This document shows, piece after piece, positions 1-23,730 of a DNA stretch of 64,000 nt. Positions within the stretch are counted from its first letter, which is position 1, and the number at the start of each line of letters is the position of its first letter. The stretch covers positions 2,914,001 to 2,978,000 of the forward strand of contig NC_089723.1 of the NCBI RefSeq assembly GCF_035083965.1, written 5' to 3'. The DNA is from Branchiostoma lanceolatum. Taxonomy: Eukaryota; Chordata; Leptocardii; Amphioxiformes; Branchiostomatidae. A program made the position numbers and the translations under genes. The notes below the pieces were generated by a model. That model saw only the letters and a program-made list of their open reading frames with translations. It ran no database searches and was not told where the DNA came from.

Positions 1-1074
1 TACAACTGTTTCTATGACTGTCTGTCACCTTCATCAGGGCAATACTGACTGCTTTCAATAATTCCTATAATTAGTAAAAGAAACTATCGAGATCAATTTA
101 ATTGTAGAGATGACGCCCATTAATTTGAAACATTGCTTCCGTCACGTTACAGGACGCAGAGTCGTTTACCTATGATGACGTCAGGCTTTCACACGACTAT
201 GAATTTGAGGTACGTATACTACAGACAGTAATTTTTTTACCTTCTTACCTTCAAACCATCTTACCTTCAAACAACTTTTTTCTGAAAGTTGAATAGCAAC
301 TTCTGTACATTCAGAGTGGTAGGGATGGAGGCATATTTGTGGGATGACGTAGTATATTTGCCCAGAAGCAGTGCCAAGACTCCAAATCTCCCGCCACACG
401 AATTGTCCGCCATTTTTTCGAACGCTGACCTTGAGCTCACGGCGCAAGCGCGGTTTGTCGCTGTGTAACGTCATGGAGGGGAGCTGTTTTTCATGCGGTG
501 ACTGACCAAACTGCAGGACTTTCGCTAATCAGATAATGATATAACTATACGAAATGGAAATTAGGGAAAGTTCTGAAATACAATGACATCTCTAATGTTG
601 AATATACGGAACGATGTCATTTTCCTAAAAGATATGCGACGTTGACACTAAATGTTAACTCTGCCTTTTTTCATGTAGGTTATCGTTCTCCTCGACGGGA
701 ACAGTGGGAGAGGAGTAAAACACATGTTTTTGACAGCAGGTGTGTACTGAATTTAGTTAACTCTAAATGATAAAGAGGGTGGTCTGGATCAAAGTTGAAC
801 CGTAATTTCGAACACAAAAAGTTGAACATACCCAACGTTTTGACCGATCAAGTCTTGTCTCTGTCAAGGATGTTGATTAAGGATGGTGCTTTTACTTTTA
901 GGGGCGGACGACAAAGCTCGGAGTCTTTAAAAATCTCGAGATTGTCAGCTGAACAAATGGAACGTTAGATGCCAATGTTCTGGTAGCTTCTCCACTACAT
1001 CTGCCCCTTCTTACAGCGATACTGAATACTTCTCACCATCGGGTGAATGGCACCATGTTCTTTTTTCCCTCCAG
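1..1074. other. Left edge, no exon identified
   Basis: AT-rich sequence upstream of the first receptor kinase exon I could define. A 97-codon open frame runs on the minus strand at 181-474, but I see no domain, splice signal or similarity that supports it. The stretch probably holds introns, and possibly further ectodomain exons, of the kinase gene that continues to the left of the window. Confidence 0.4.
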
Positions 1075-12167
<11,093 letters not shown>

Positions 12168-13334
12168 TGACAGCGTCTGAACCGAGCAGACCTTTTCTGC
12201 TACAACAAGTTAACTTTTTAGCATCGTTCTCAAACATACCTGATGAACATTTAGGACATACTGTACATTATTCCAAAATGTAGTCCTGCTTTGATGTACC
12301 TGAGTCGGGTGGGCGTTTTTTGTTGAACAAGTTAACTTCTAAGCATCGTTCTCAGACATACCTGATGCACATTTAGGATGTATTCCAAAATGTAGTCCTG
12401 CTTGGATGTATGATAGAATCGCATAGAGCATTTCAAGACTTGCTGCACTTCAAAATGTGGCTGATGCGTATTCTGAAATATTCCAAAACTTGTCGTTGCT
12501 TTGGAATACGGAAAAATGTTACCACGGAGTGCCATTTGATGTCACTGTTCTTTAACCACGTGGTTTATTACTATAGACCTTTCTGCCAGTTGACTTTTAA
12601 CAAACTGTTAATTTAAACCTGACGTTCAGTCAGTAATACTATTACTAAGGAAACTTTGTCTTTTGCACAATACATTTGGATCCAAAATCACATATATTAT
12701 GTGTGGGTCACGACACCAGCAATAGCTGCCCGTGTCCCACGTGTATCGCACTGTTGTAGTTCTGATCAAATCATATCAATCGATTGATTAACCTCTTTGA
12801 AAAATAGATATTTTACTTAAAACATTCCTTTAAATGTTGCAATCTCAAAGAATGATTTTAAGCATGTTTTCCAAAAGTCATAATTTGAAGACAAAACTCG
12901 TATTCAGACGAATGCACTAATTCCGAATAACATAGCTGTATGTACTGGATCTCGGTGAGCAGTGTTGTAGAAAGTCTATGGCGCCCCCCGTCTCTGTTGA
13001 GGGATGGCTGTAAAGCCCTGATGTATAAGCCTTCTTTTATTCCTCTTGCAAAAAAGTCTGGTTCTGTGTCCAACATTCTTACTTTGCTCAGTGTAACCGA
13101 GTGACTCTATATGTATGTGTTGTGTAACTTCCGTAGTTGTTGAACTTGGGCGTTGTGTTCACGCATGTACCTAGTGAAAATAGTGCACGCATTTAATTAT
13201 CAGTAGGCTATTGATTACTACTTAATGATTAAGAAAATAAAATTAACAATAATCTCTTGATTTTTGGAGGTGCGAAAACAACAAAATGTCGTTTGTAATT
13301 GAACCATAGATTATGCATACGAATGGCTTCAACT
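12168..13334 (+). other. Kinase 3' flank / probable 3' UTR
   Basis: Starts at the kinase stop codon. It contains a tandem duplication (about 12203-12320 and 12329-12415) with matching blocks caagttaact, agcatcgttctca and ttccaaaatgtagtcctgct. I see no coding signal. AATAAA-like strings occur late (near 13236), so the poly(A) site is uncertain. Confidence 0.5.
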
Positions 13335-13830
13335 AATTTTGGTCAGTATTGATACATTCAAATCAAGCTTTACTTTAGCTAGTATAAGATTAACACAGTT
13401 CTAAATGCGCATGTACAGTGTGGTACATTGTTATCTAGTTAGCAACCTAAAACTGTGACATTAAGTAGTCATTTATAAAGACGTGCTGGCCACGTGGTTT
13501 CGTCACAGAGTCATGACCTATGACCTTACACAATATCCCCTAAACTGTGAAGTTGCTTATAAGCCAGCTCACAGTTGGACTGCGCATGCTCGAGGTCAAA
13601 ATGAAGACCTCTAACTTGTCAGCAGTTCTTGTCTAGACCATACTTGATACCATGACTATGTTTTGTTTGTCAGAGAGTCATTACACTCTGGTATACTACC
13701 CACAATATCATGCATGCGCAGTTAAAACCCTGAGCCAGCTTGTTGACAAAACCCTGCAATGCCTACCCTCGATGGTAGATGTCGCTCGAGATTCCAAAGT
13801 CAAACATCTTGACGACGAGCCAGAACGTCC
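13335..13830 (-). pseudogene. Inverted decayed copy of kinase catalytic exon
   Basis: Minus-strand sequence at about 13830-13765 reads a kinase fragment, [17 protein letters not shown] then a GTAGGCA donor, matching the exon at 8160-8281 but lacking its 5' half with the HGD loop. The rest matches the following intron in reverse orientation down to 13335. It is not part of an open kinase and is a non-functional inverted duplicate. Plus-strand open frames here are the antisense of it. Confidence 0.8.
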
Positions 13831-14539
13831 CTATACATATAGATTTGTTTCAGTAAGACTGAACAGACCAGTAGTGTGTAAGGCTAGACATTGTGAACGT
13901 AAATGTTAGGTATTTGCTTGAAAATGTAACCTTTCTTGTTGGTATACTTGTTCTTGTTGTTTTATCGACATATGTGGAAACGTATACCGTATTTCCGAGC
14001 TATTGTCCTTACTATTATATGCTTTAATTCAAAACGCTACAGTTGTCGCGGATACAATGTATATACAATCATTGATACTGTATTTCAAGAAATATGTGGA
14101 ACAAAAACTACATACTCTGCACGGGAGTCAGTTGATAGAGCTGGAAAATTCCTTATAATTTCAAATTTGATATTTTTGTTGACTGTATAATAATGATCAT
14201 ATCTACTGTTGCCAAATGTGATTTATATTTTACTATGAACGTTGTGCAATAGTTGAATAAGAATGCCATTCCGTTCGATGTATAAGCTATATCAAGATAA
14301 TTATAAGAACTAATAAAATTGATAAATTACTGTAAACATTATTCTCTCTAATAAGCGCGAACTGCGCATCTATTGTAACATTCCGCTGTAAATGCCTGCT
14401 ATAATAAACAGTATCACTGTTTGGAGTTACATGTCAAACAACATGTATTTTTGTACCTTCTTGTTTCCCTTACATCACATGATGGAAATAATATTCATGG
14501 AGGAGAAACATGAAAAATGGTCTCGTAGCACACCCTGTA

Positions 14540-14845
14540 TTAGCCTCCTTCGCAGGCTTTCTATAACGGCGGCGTATATATTGGGAGGGGGGGGGGGGGC
14601 AAGGTTCTATTATGCCGGCAAGGGAGTCACGTAGCCAAGGGAGTTGTGTAAGCCAAGGGAGTTGTGACTAGAAGGGAGTTGTGTAGCCGAGGGACGATCG
14701 CCGTTCAGGATATAACGGCGCTCGTCCCTCGGCTACACAACCCCCTTGCCGGCATTAGAGAACCTTGTCCACCCCCTCCCAATATTGCCCCCCCCCTCCT
14801 CCCAATATATGCGCCGCCGTTATAGGAAGTCTGCGAAGGAGGCTA
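14540..14845. mobile_element. Fold-back MITE with 8-bp target duplication
   Basis: A 306-bp near-palindrome that begins TTAGCCTCCTTCGCAG and ends with the complementary CTGCGAAGGAGGCTA. It is flanked by the direct repeat ACCCTGTA (14532-14539 and 14846-14853). The inner arms also pair (gagggacga with its complement; G-run with C-run). An 8-bp duplication suggests a hAT-type mobilising transposase. No ORF. Confidence 0.88.
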
Positions 14846-15357
14846 ACCCTGTATATATTTGGTCCAATATCATAGAATGATAGCTTGGTGTCTGTTGACC
14901 ATTTCCAGGTATGTGGTTCTATGGTCCAGGCGGGACATTGTGGCTCTAGGACTCATTATGAAAATGTATGTAAATTAGGGAATTATGCCAGGAATGGAAA
15001 AGAAATGGCATAACTGGTATAATACTTGTCCAAATGACGTCAAAAGTGGTGACGAGCAGCTGGAAAGTGTTCATTTTCTGACCATTGAAAGTACCTGGTA
15101 TGTCTCTATGGCAACCATTGCTAAGGAAAAGATGCTTCCATAGCAACGGGAAGATTACGAGCCCTATTTAGTCCTTGAAAATGGATTAGATTAATCAATG
15201 AATGAAACACATGTATTTACGCATGATACAAATGATGCACTAACCTCCTTAATTTTGACGTAATTTGGACATGTATTATACCAGTTATGCTTTCTCTTTT
15301 CAATAACCTAATTTATATAAATTTGCATAAAGAACCCTGGAACCAGGAAATTTAGTG

Positions 15358-15690
15358 GCGTCATGTGGCGCAAGTATAGAGCGCGCGGCTGTCAAACAAT
15401 GGGACCCGGGATCTAATCCCAGGTTGTGCCCAGATACGTGTCCGAACTTGTGCCCCGACCAAGGGAAAGGCACTTAACACGACTTTCCTAACTTCACTCA
15501 GGTGTAAATGAGTACCTAGCTCAAGGGTTAGGGATGTCCCTCGGACAAGACGTTAAAGGGAGGCCCCGTGTTTGAGGAGAGTCACACCTTTAGCGCTTAA
15601 AAGAAGCCACCGAATCTTTCGAAAAAGAGCAGGGGCATGCCCCGGTGTGAGTGGATCAAAACATTCCGGCCTTAATGGGGTAGGGAATTT
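15358..15690 (+). mobile_element. tRNA-derived SINE copy
   Basis: A head (tggcgcaagtatagagcg, then gggatctaatccc as a weak B box) is followed by a body shared with 46962-47280. Shared wording includes ggcacttaacacgactttcc, cactcaggtgtaaatgag, ccctcgga, cccgtgtttgaggagag and ggtgtgagtgg. The two copies show one SINE family. Confidence 0.75.
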
Positions 15691-16799
15691 CCCGAGCAGC
15701 CTTCGTAACCCCTGCTTCTCCTAATGGGTCAGTGAAGTCATGCGTGTCTCGAGCATTGATGCTTCTGACCTAGGGCGAATAGATGCTGCTACAGTAAGAA
15801 TTAGGTCAGTGCTTAGATAAGTGGCCCCCTACGGCCTTGCACTGAGCGAGTTCGTTAAAAAAAATCTATTACATTCCTTCCCCATTTTCTTAAATAAGAT
15901 GATTTACAATAATGAATTTACGTGTAGAAACAAAAGAATGATAACAACTTAATATCATAGCAACTAAGAAATCAATAACTAATGATGATAAAGATATTAA
16001 CTGAATTATTACCTACTAAACAAATACCTAACTGAACACAGAAAAGACTGGACTATAAGTGGCCAAGTAATGGTCTCCGTCCTTTTGGCAAAAGCGCCTT
16101 AGGGATAATTTACCTGATCCGCCTTAGAAACATGTCGTCAAACAAGGTCAAAAGAAGTAAGACCTGTGCAACGGGCTACTGGCAGCGTCGTTACTTAGAA
16201 GCCCCCATTAGGCCGCAGTGGAGACACAGCCGGCTGGCCGTTCGTACCAACGACACGCTACTTCATTTTCCTTCAGAGTTGCCAGGTAAGTTACTCATTT
16301 CATTCTGTTTACATATTCACTCAATGTCATACTGAAGAAGTTACGTTGACTTGACTTTTTTGCGGATGCTACTCACGGGATACATTTAATGCCATGCTAG
16401 TCCTGTTTCCAGCCAACCAACCCATTAAAAAATTGAGGTATAGTTTTTGGTCTATCCGTCTTCGGTTGGGGAAGGTCGTATTGAGGTCACCTGCTGGCGC
16501 CGAATGGCAGCCGCCCAGTCCCTTGCGACAAATCCATATTATATCTTGACAAGCAATTCCGACAACGCCCGTACCAAGACCTGACCAACTGGCTACAGAC
16601 AACACCATTGAACCTTCATTCCGACACAGTGAGAACGCAACCGGTAAGCCGTCCGTACTTACAACAAGCTGCTTCAGTTCCCTTCAGAGTTACCAGGTAA
16701 AGTTTCTCATTTCCTTCTGTATACATTTTCCATCAGTTCGTACTATACTGAGGAAATTGTAATAAAATTTACGTTGACTTTGCTGTTCTTCTTTTAGCC

Positions 16800-17586
16800 T
16801 ACTCTCCAAGCAGAGCATGGGTTTCGGCTGGTTTTTGACGTGTTTTTAGGCGTTATTGTCGGGCTTTCTACTTTGTCATCTTTTTTTTGTCTCGCAAACT
16901 CCAAGCAGAGCATGGGTTTCGGCTGTTTTTTTAGGCGTATTTTTAGGCGTTATTGTCGGGCTTTCTACTTTGTCATCTTTTTTTTGTCTCGCAAACTCCA
17001 AGCAGAGCATGGGTTTCGGCTGGTTTTTTAGGCGTATTTTTAGGTGTTATTGTCGGGCTTTCTACTTTGTCATCTTTTTTTTGTCTCGCAAACTCCAAGC
17101 AGAGCATGGGTTTCGGCTGGTTTTTTAGGCGTATTTTTAGGCGTTATTGTCGGGCTTTCTACTTTGTCATTTTTTTTTTTTGTCTCGCTAACCCAAGCTC
17201 TGCCGGCAGACGGAAGCTTCAATGCCTAATAAACCTAATCACTTCAACACATTACAAGCGTTTCACAAGTAAGTGCGAAGCGTGGGGAGGGGATCCCGTG
17301 CCTAGCCGGGCACGCTTCGCACTTACTTGTGAAACGCTTGTAATGTGTTGAAGTGATTAAGTGGCGCGTGGGGAGGGAATCCCGTGCCTAGCCGGGCACG
17401 CTTCGCACTTACTTGTAAAACGCTTGTAATGTGTTGAAGTGATTAGGTTTATTAGGCATTGAAGCTTCCGTCTGCCGGCAGAGCTTGGGTTAGCGAGACA
17501 AAAGAAATGACAAAGTAGAAAGCCCGACAATAACGCCTAAAAACACGTCAAAAAACAGCCGAAACCCATGCTCTGCTTGGAGAGTA
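16800..17586. mobile_element. Long fold-back element with internal tandem repeats
   Basis: Begins TACTCTCCAAGCAGAGC and ends with the complement, 787 bp, flanked by the 9-bp direct repeat CTTTTAGCC (16791-16799 and 17587-17595). The left arm holds four tandem copies of a unit of about 97 bp; the right arm has one matching copy. The centre has a nested palindrome around cttcaacacattacaag. Long inverted ends plus a 9-bp duplication fit a Mutator-like non-autonomous element. The 130-codon open frames are translations of the tandem units. Confidence 0.85.
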
Positions 17587-17595
17587 CTTTTAGCC

Positions 17596-19134
17596 AACGT
17601 TGCTAACGAAATCAGTTATTGAATACACTGAAAGGACTACCCTAAAGATGAATAAATAAATAAATAAATAAATAGATAAACGGGATTCATACGATTGTTG
17701 AGCAATAAAGTTCACTTCACTTCACTTCAATCATAAACTTTCATCCCCTTTCACTGGGCCCGCGACACGTTGGCGACCTCGCTGCGACCGAGCTAGTGAC
17801 AGCGCGCTAAACGAATTTCATCGGTAAAAACGGCTAACTCAAATTTAATCTAGGACGCAGCTATGTCTCCAAAGCGTTGCGGGTCCAGTGAGAGGGGTGT
17901 TTAAAGTGTTTTTTTTTTAGACAAACATTTGACTATATACGGGCTGACAATTTTGTTTGAAAAGGTAAAATCCTATGGACGCATTTCCTCAAGCTATTTT
18001 GTTTATTTCCAGTTCTTATACAAATCCTTATCAGCCGAACCATAGAACACGTTATTTTCTCTTTTACGGCGTCTGCCAAGTCATCTTTTGACCCCGTTGT
18101 ATTGGTGATAACAACGGCTTGTCGCGCAGCAAAAGTACTTTAGACCTACTACAGGATTTTCCCAGTAACCATATTTCATGCAATGCAAATTCGCTATGAA
18201 TTAGCTTTTGCAAAACACAAAACACAAAGGACAACAACAGTTGTCTTACCATAAAAACTTACCATACATGATTTACATTTGAGTGACATTTGCAAACGAT
18301 CCATAGTGACTTTGACATGTTCAACCGGTTTTTCCATTTGTCAGTGGCGTTTTATGCAAATAGCAGGAATATGCGAAAATGGCTAATGCAGTTATGCCAT
18401 CACATTTATGACGGGGTGAATGGGTAATGGTTTGGGGTTTGATAATGTTATGCATATCCCCGATATATGCGATTAACCGTAATGTAAATAGAAAAACAGA
18501 TTATTGGTTGATACAATTTAGGTACATTTGTATTACGGGAATTCCCAGTTAAGACGGTTTTAGCCAATCAAATCAAATCAATGACGTCGTGATTACGCCA
18601 TAATTACGTCATAACGATACCAACATTACAAGAGTCGAAACAATTTACTTGTACATCACCCCCTGAAAATCATACACCATATTCTTAGGAAGTTATGAGG
18701 AAATATATTGTGTTCTTTGATCTTTTTCTCCTGCAAAAAACCAAGTAGATGTAAGGTGGTAGGGTAACAGGTCAACTCGCCCCAGGTGGTAGCTCTAACA
18801 CTGGTATTGCAGAAAGTTATATTTCCCTTATGGTACATGCTATGGATGTCATACTTGATGTGTATATACCTTTAGAAACGGCGAATGCACCTGGATACAA
18901 ATTATGCTAATGAAGACCTAATTTGTTTAATTTCTGCAGAAACTTGTATTTCCCTTAACTAAGGTAGATGCAACCCATGTCATATTTGGGGTGTAGGTAC
19001 CTTTATAACATTGTGTAGGTCATATCTGTAGCAAAGAAAACGATTAACTGTCATGATGTGTGTCATTCATCTCCATCATTGAAGCTTTATGAATGATCCT
19101 TCACATTCTTCTCGTTTTCCACAGTTGTACCAAA
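17596..19134. other. Intergenic, upstream of lyase/hydratase gene
   Basis: No gene seen. Holds a short (AAAT)n tract near 17653, AT-rich sequence, and probably the promoter and 5' UTR of the gene starting at 19135. I find no convincing TATA box close to that start. Confidence 0.4.
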
Positions 19135-20313
19135 ATGGCGCTTATTTCAAGACTCACGCCGCATGCACAGTATAGTCTCCGCAAGATGATGCTGACAACG
19201 CCTCCTAGCGGCTGCCTGTCGCCGTGCAGGGGACGGTCATCCGTAGCCTCCCCGCTCATGAGGTCAGTTCTGTTCCTGAAGAATTCGCCTGAATGCCTCC
19301 AGCGGTTCAGCGAGGCCAGGGCCGACGCCTACATCATGGATCTAGAAGATGCGGTACCGAAAGACAAGAAAGACCCTGCCCTGAAGTTGTACGCCGATAC
19401 GCTGAAGAGCGGGATATTCCGGGGCAAGACTGTGTACGTTCGCCTCAGTGATATCAACGACGAAGCCAGACTGCAGATGGAAGTAGACGCCCTCTGCCAT
19501 CCCGATCTGACGGGCTTCATAGTACCGAAGGTTACTTCTTGTGATGACATCAAGAAAACCGACGAAATCCTGTCCGAGCTAGAGAAGAAGAACAACCTGC
19601 TTCCCGGCCACTGCAAGATAGCCCCCATACTGGAGACTTTAGAAGCATTGTGGCACGCTCCGGCCATTGCGAAGGTGATTTCTAAATAAGTAAACAACCA
19701 TACACATTTTCCTTTGAAAGTTATTGATAGCTGTCATAGTTGAGGTTACATTTTTTTGTGTGTGCCAGGACTAAAATTAGGTAGCAGTTAATACATACGC
19801 AGCACGGGTTGACGAGATGACGACTGTTGACGTCTCATGCTAGGGTCACATTTCCTAACCGGGGCCCGGCCGGGCTGTTTGCGGAAACGAAAAATCAAAG
19901 TGTATGTCCATAAATTTGCACAAGCTATGCTCTTAAATAATTTTGCGTACGTTTTGTGTCTTTGTTGTCTCTTATATCATACTCTTTGTTCCCAAAGACT
20001 GCCCGGCCGGGCCCCGGATTGGAAATGTGACTCTAGCATAAATCAAGACTTACAAGCCCCATGTACCTCCACAGGCATCACAACGTCTGTCGGCACTCAT
20101 AAACGGGCGTGCAGACATCGCTGCGTGTTTCCGGAAGGATCCTCTCAGCAGTCCGATTGGAAAATCCTTTATGCTGGATGTTCTCCACGCAGCAAGGGCA
20201 GCTGGAATCCCTGCGCTGGACGGCGTGACCTACCTGGACAACTTCCCCCGTCTTGAACGGGACGTCACGCTCGGAAAGACCCTTGGATTTGAAGGTACTA
20301 ATTATAAGTAGAC

Positions 20314-20388
<75 letters not shown>

Positions 20389-23300
20389 GTGTGTGCGTGT
20401 CTGTGTGCGACAAAACACTATACGTCTATAGTGCACTGGTGGTATATAATGGGGTTTTCATTCTTGCAACATTTGGAAGACAAGTAAATGTGGCCATTAT
20501 TAGACATAAATCTAGCATATGAGTGCTTCATTTACATAATTTATGAGGAAATGGTAAAATATCCTTTTTGTGAAGACAAGACTTTCATCCATTGGACGAC
20601 GTGTGTTATTTTGGTAGAGAAGGTGATCAACTGATATAATTTATGCAAGTGTGATCCTTATTTGCATGCAGACTAAAAAACGACAAAAACATTATCAGAG
20701 ACCAACGTCGCCATGACAACGAATTTTTACGTTTCCAATTTTGTTTTCATTGCATGGCGATCACGTGTGCTTACAACAGAAAGCAAAACATCTCCAGAAC
20801 TGCTGTTGTGGTTGTTGTTTTTCTTTGCAACCATGATGGTGCGTATTTTCCGTCGACTTTAATACTAATGGAACAACCTAATAAAAGGAATGAGATCTTA
20901 ATCAAATCAACATGTTCCTAATCTCCAAGCAGATCCACGCCGGGCGCGAAAATCGTAGTATGCTAGCCAGAGAGGGTCCAGCCATCCAGGCTATGAACCT
21001 TCTCTGGATGGCTGGACCCTCTCTGGCTAGCATACTACGATTTTCGCGCCCGGCGTGGATCTGCTTGGAGATTAACATGTTCCTACCACAGGAATGCTTG
21101 TGGTACATCCATCCCTGGTACCGTTTGTAAATCAGCTGTACTCCCCTACACGACAAGAGAGAGAGTGGGCCGAACAAGTCACGGCAGGAGTAAGAGTCTA
21201 CCAGCGATCAGCTCAGGAATACCGACAGTTCATCGGCCCCCCTCACCGTCCCTGCGCCTCTCACATCCTGGAGACACACAGGAAGATCCAGGCGTTGGAA
21301 GCATCCGTGTGTATAAATGACAAACCGTTCGGGAGACCTGAGGGAGATTTGGGCACCGTTACTCCACTGAAGCGGAAAGGCGGACTCGGAGCCAACCCTA
21401 TAAAAGAAGGAGAGTGGGTCCCCGGTATCTTACCTGTGACCTTGGATTCGTCTTGGCGGGCAGCTTGGAACTCTTCCTTTCTTAACGCTCGGAGGCTGAA
21501 CAGTGATGACATCACGGCAAGGGAGATGGGCCTTCCGGGAATCCAGCCCCCTTTCCATCTACTTGCGACCCTGGCGCTGTCTCTGGCTGTGTCAAAGTAA
21601 GTTAGTCTTATTCTTTAGAGTTAATTCAGACGAGGACACGGGTAAACTGTATGAAAATAGTAATGAGATTGGTCCCTTGTTCGAACACCTGGTTTGGCAG
21701 ATTAGAAAATACACTTGAGTGTCTATTTATTCAAATAGGCCTTCTGGCCATCCATATCCCTTCTTTTCCTTTCTTTCTAGTCTAAAAGGTTATGACCAGT
21801 TAAACTGGTTAGTGAGTTGCGTCTTAAAGCCGACTTTGTAGATTGCCCAAAGCTCGCCGAATTTCAAAATCGCCCGAGCGTCGACCGTATTTCAAAATCG
21901 CCCGAGCGTCGACCTTTTTTTTTAAATGAAAATCTCGGGCGACGTCCTCCGAACACTAAAAACTGAAGAAAAAAAATATGGTTACATTTCTTGGACATGG
22001 ACAAATTCAGTATCGACTAATCTGGTAAAAGGCCAATGTTTGGATCAACTTTGATTTCTAAAAATCACCCGAAACTCATGTAATCGACAGGACGTCGGCC
22101 GTACTTCGGCCGAGAATGCACATTTGAAGCTCGCCAACACGTCGGCCGAGCTGAATTTCTTATTTGTGCCGGGGGCTTTACCGCACTGTTATACTGTGTT
22201 CCTTTCATGACAGGTCTTCCGAAGTCGGTCGGTTTGGCCTCGGCATCTCTAACGCGGTGCAGCTGAAGCCTGTAGCGGAAGGAGACACCGTCAGAGCTCA
22301 CTTCTCTCTCGACAGCGTGGAGGAGGCAGGAAACAGTGGCAAGTACGCCATCGTGACCAGCTCTCATATCCTGGTCAATCAGCGAGACGAAGTTGTCTTC
22401 CGGGCAACGAAGCCGACCATGTATCCAAGGGTGGCGACTGAGAAGCTACATATAGCCAAGGAGGTAAAGTCAGCCTTTGTCATATATTCTGATTTTAACT
22501 CAAAGGCAACCAAAGCAATATTAGAGCCCAAAAAAGTGGAAATACAAAAATGCTTAAATCTTTATGGTAGTGACATTTATTAAGTGTTAAGCACATTTGC
22601 GTCATAACTTCACACTTTGAGCCTACAAAACCCCCGCGACGATTTTCAAAAAGTTCTCACATCACACCGACGTCATAATTGTTTACATCATGGATGTCGC
22701 TATACATTGTGATAGTGTTGTATGAACTAATCATGTATCGAAATGCCTAAATAAACTGACTTTCAAAATCCAATTTTCGAGGCCTAATATATGCTCTAAA
22801 TTTCACATGCTCGGTACGTTTTGTTATGTAGCTCACTATGATCACCCCCTTTGCTCTGTAGCGGACGAAGCAGATTCCATCAGACTCCGAGCTTCGCAGC
22901 TGCATCATTCAGAATGCAGCAGTGCGAGGGAGCACGGAAACAACGAGCCTGCCTCTGGAGCCAAATAAGGTATGCCGTTTCGTTTTGCCCGGGCATCTGT
23001 ACTTCACTTTGTTCTAGACTGACAGGTCACAATATACCGATCCTGTCGAACACCATATCGAACATACAGAATCCCCAGTTCTATTTCGAACACTCAAAAA
23101 TAACACTAGCAGGACTAGAGATGGTGCATGTGAAGCAGGGTACGTTTATCTGTGACAGGTTTGTGCGTCAAGAGCTGTTTTTGACGGAGGCGATCGAAAT
23201 AGAATAGGGTACGCTACAGAACCATGCTACTAAGGATTACGGACCTCCATGATTTTCTGCCGCTTTCATATTTGTACGTTTAACCATTTACAGATTTTTC

Positions 23301-23665
23301 AAGATATCAGACAATTGATTTTGTATATGTATGGATGCATAGTATGATTAAACACATTTGAAAACACTTAATTCTGCGTTCTCATCCACAGTTACACGTC
23401 CATCGGATGGTCAAAGTCTTCAGTCCTACCGAATCTAAGGGACTTTCTAACCTGATACGAGCTACCAACGAACACCACCTCAACATAGAAAAAGTAAGTG
23501 AAATCGGATTTGAATTATATTTGGAAACGTTGGAACTTATGTTGGATTTGCCCACTGCACGAAAATGGGATTTACCAATGATGGTAGGAGTCAGACAAGT
23601 ATGGTGATGGCTGCTTTGAATGATGACTAGAAAGGCAGCATTTGCAAGTAGATGCATACCGTCTA

Positions 23666-23730
<65 letters not shown>

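Noticed and set aside
181-474. 97-residue minus-strand ORF at the left edge
   Set aside because: No recognisable motif, no splice context and no counterpart elsewhere; treated as chance.
13652-13909. Plus-strand 85-residue ORF
   Set aside because: Antisense of the inverted kinase pseudo-exon; no other support.
16856-17351. Repeated FLLCHLFFVSQTPSRAW membrane-like ORFs
   Set aside because: Translation of the 97-bp tandem units in a fold-back element; no start, splice or family support.
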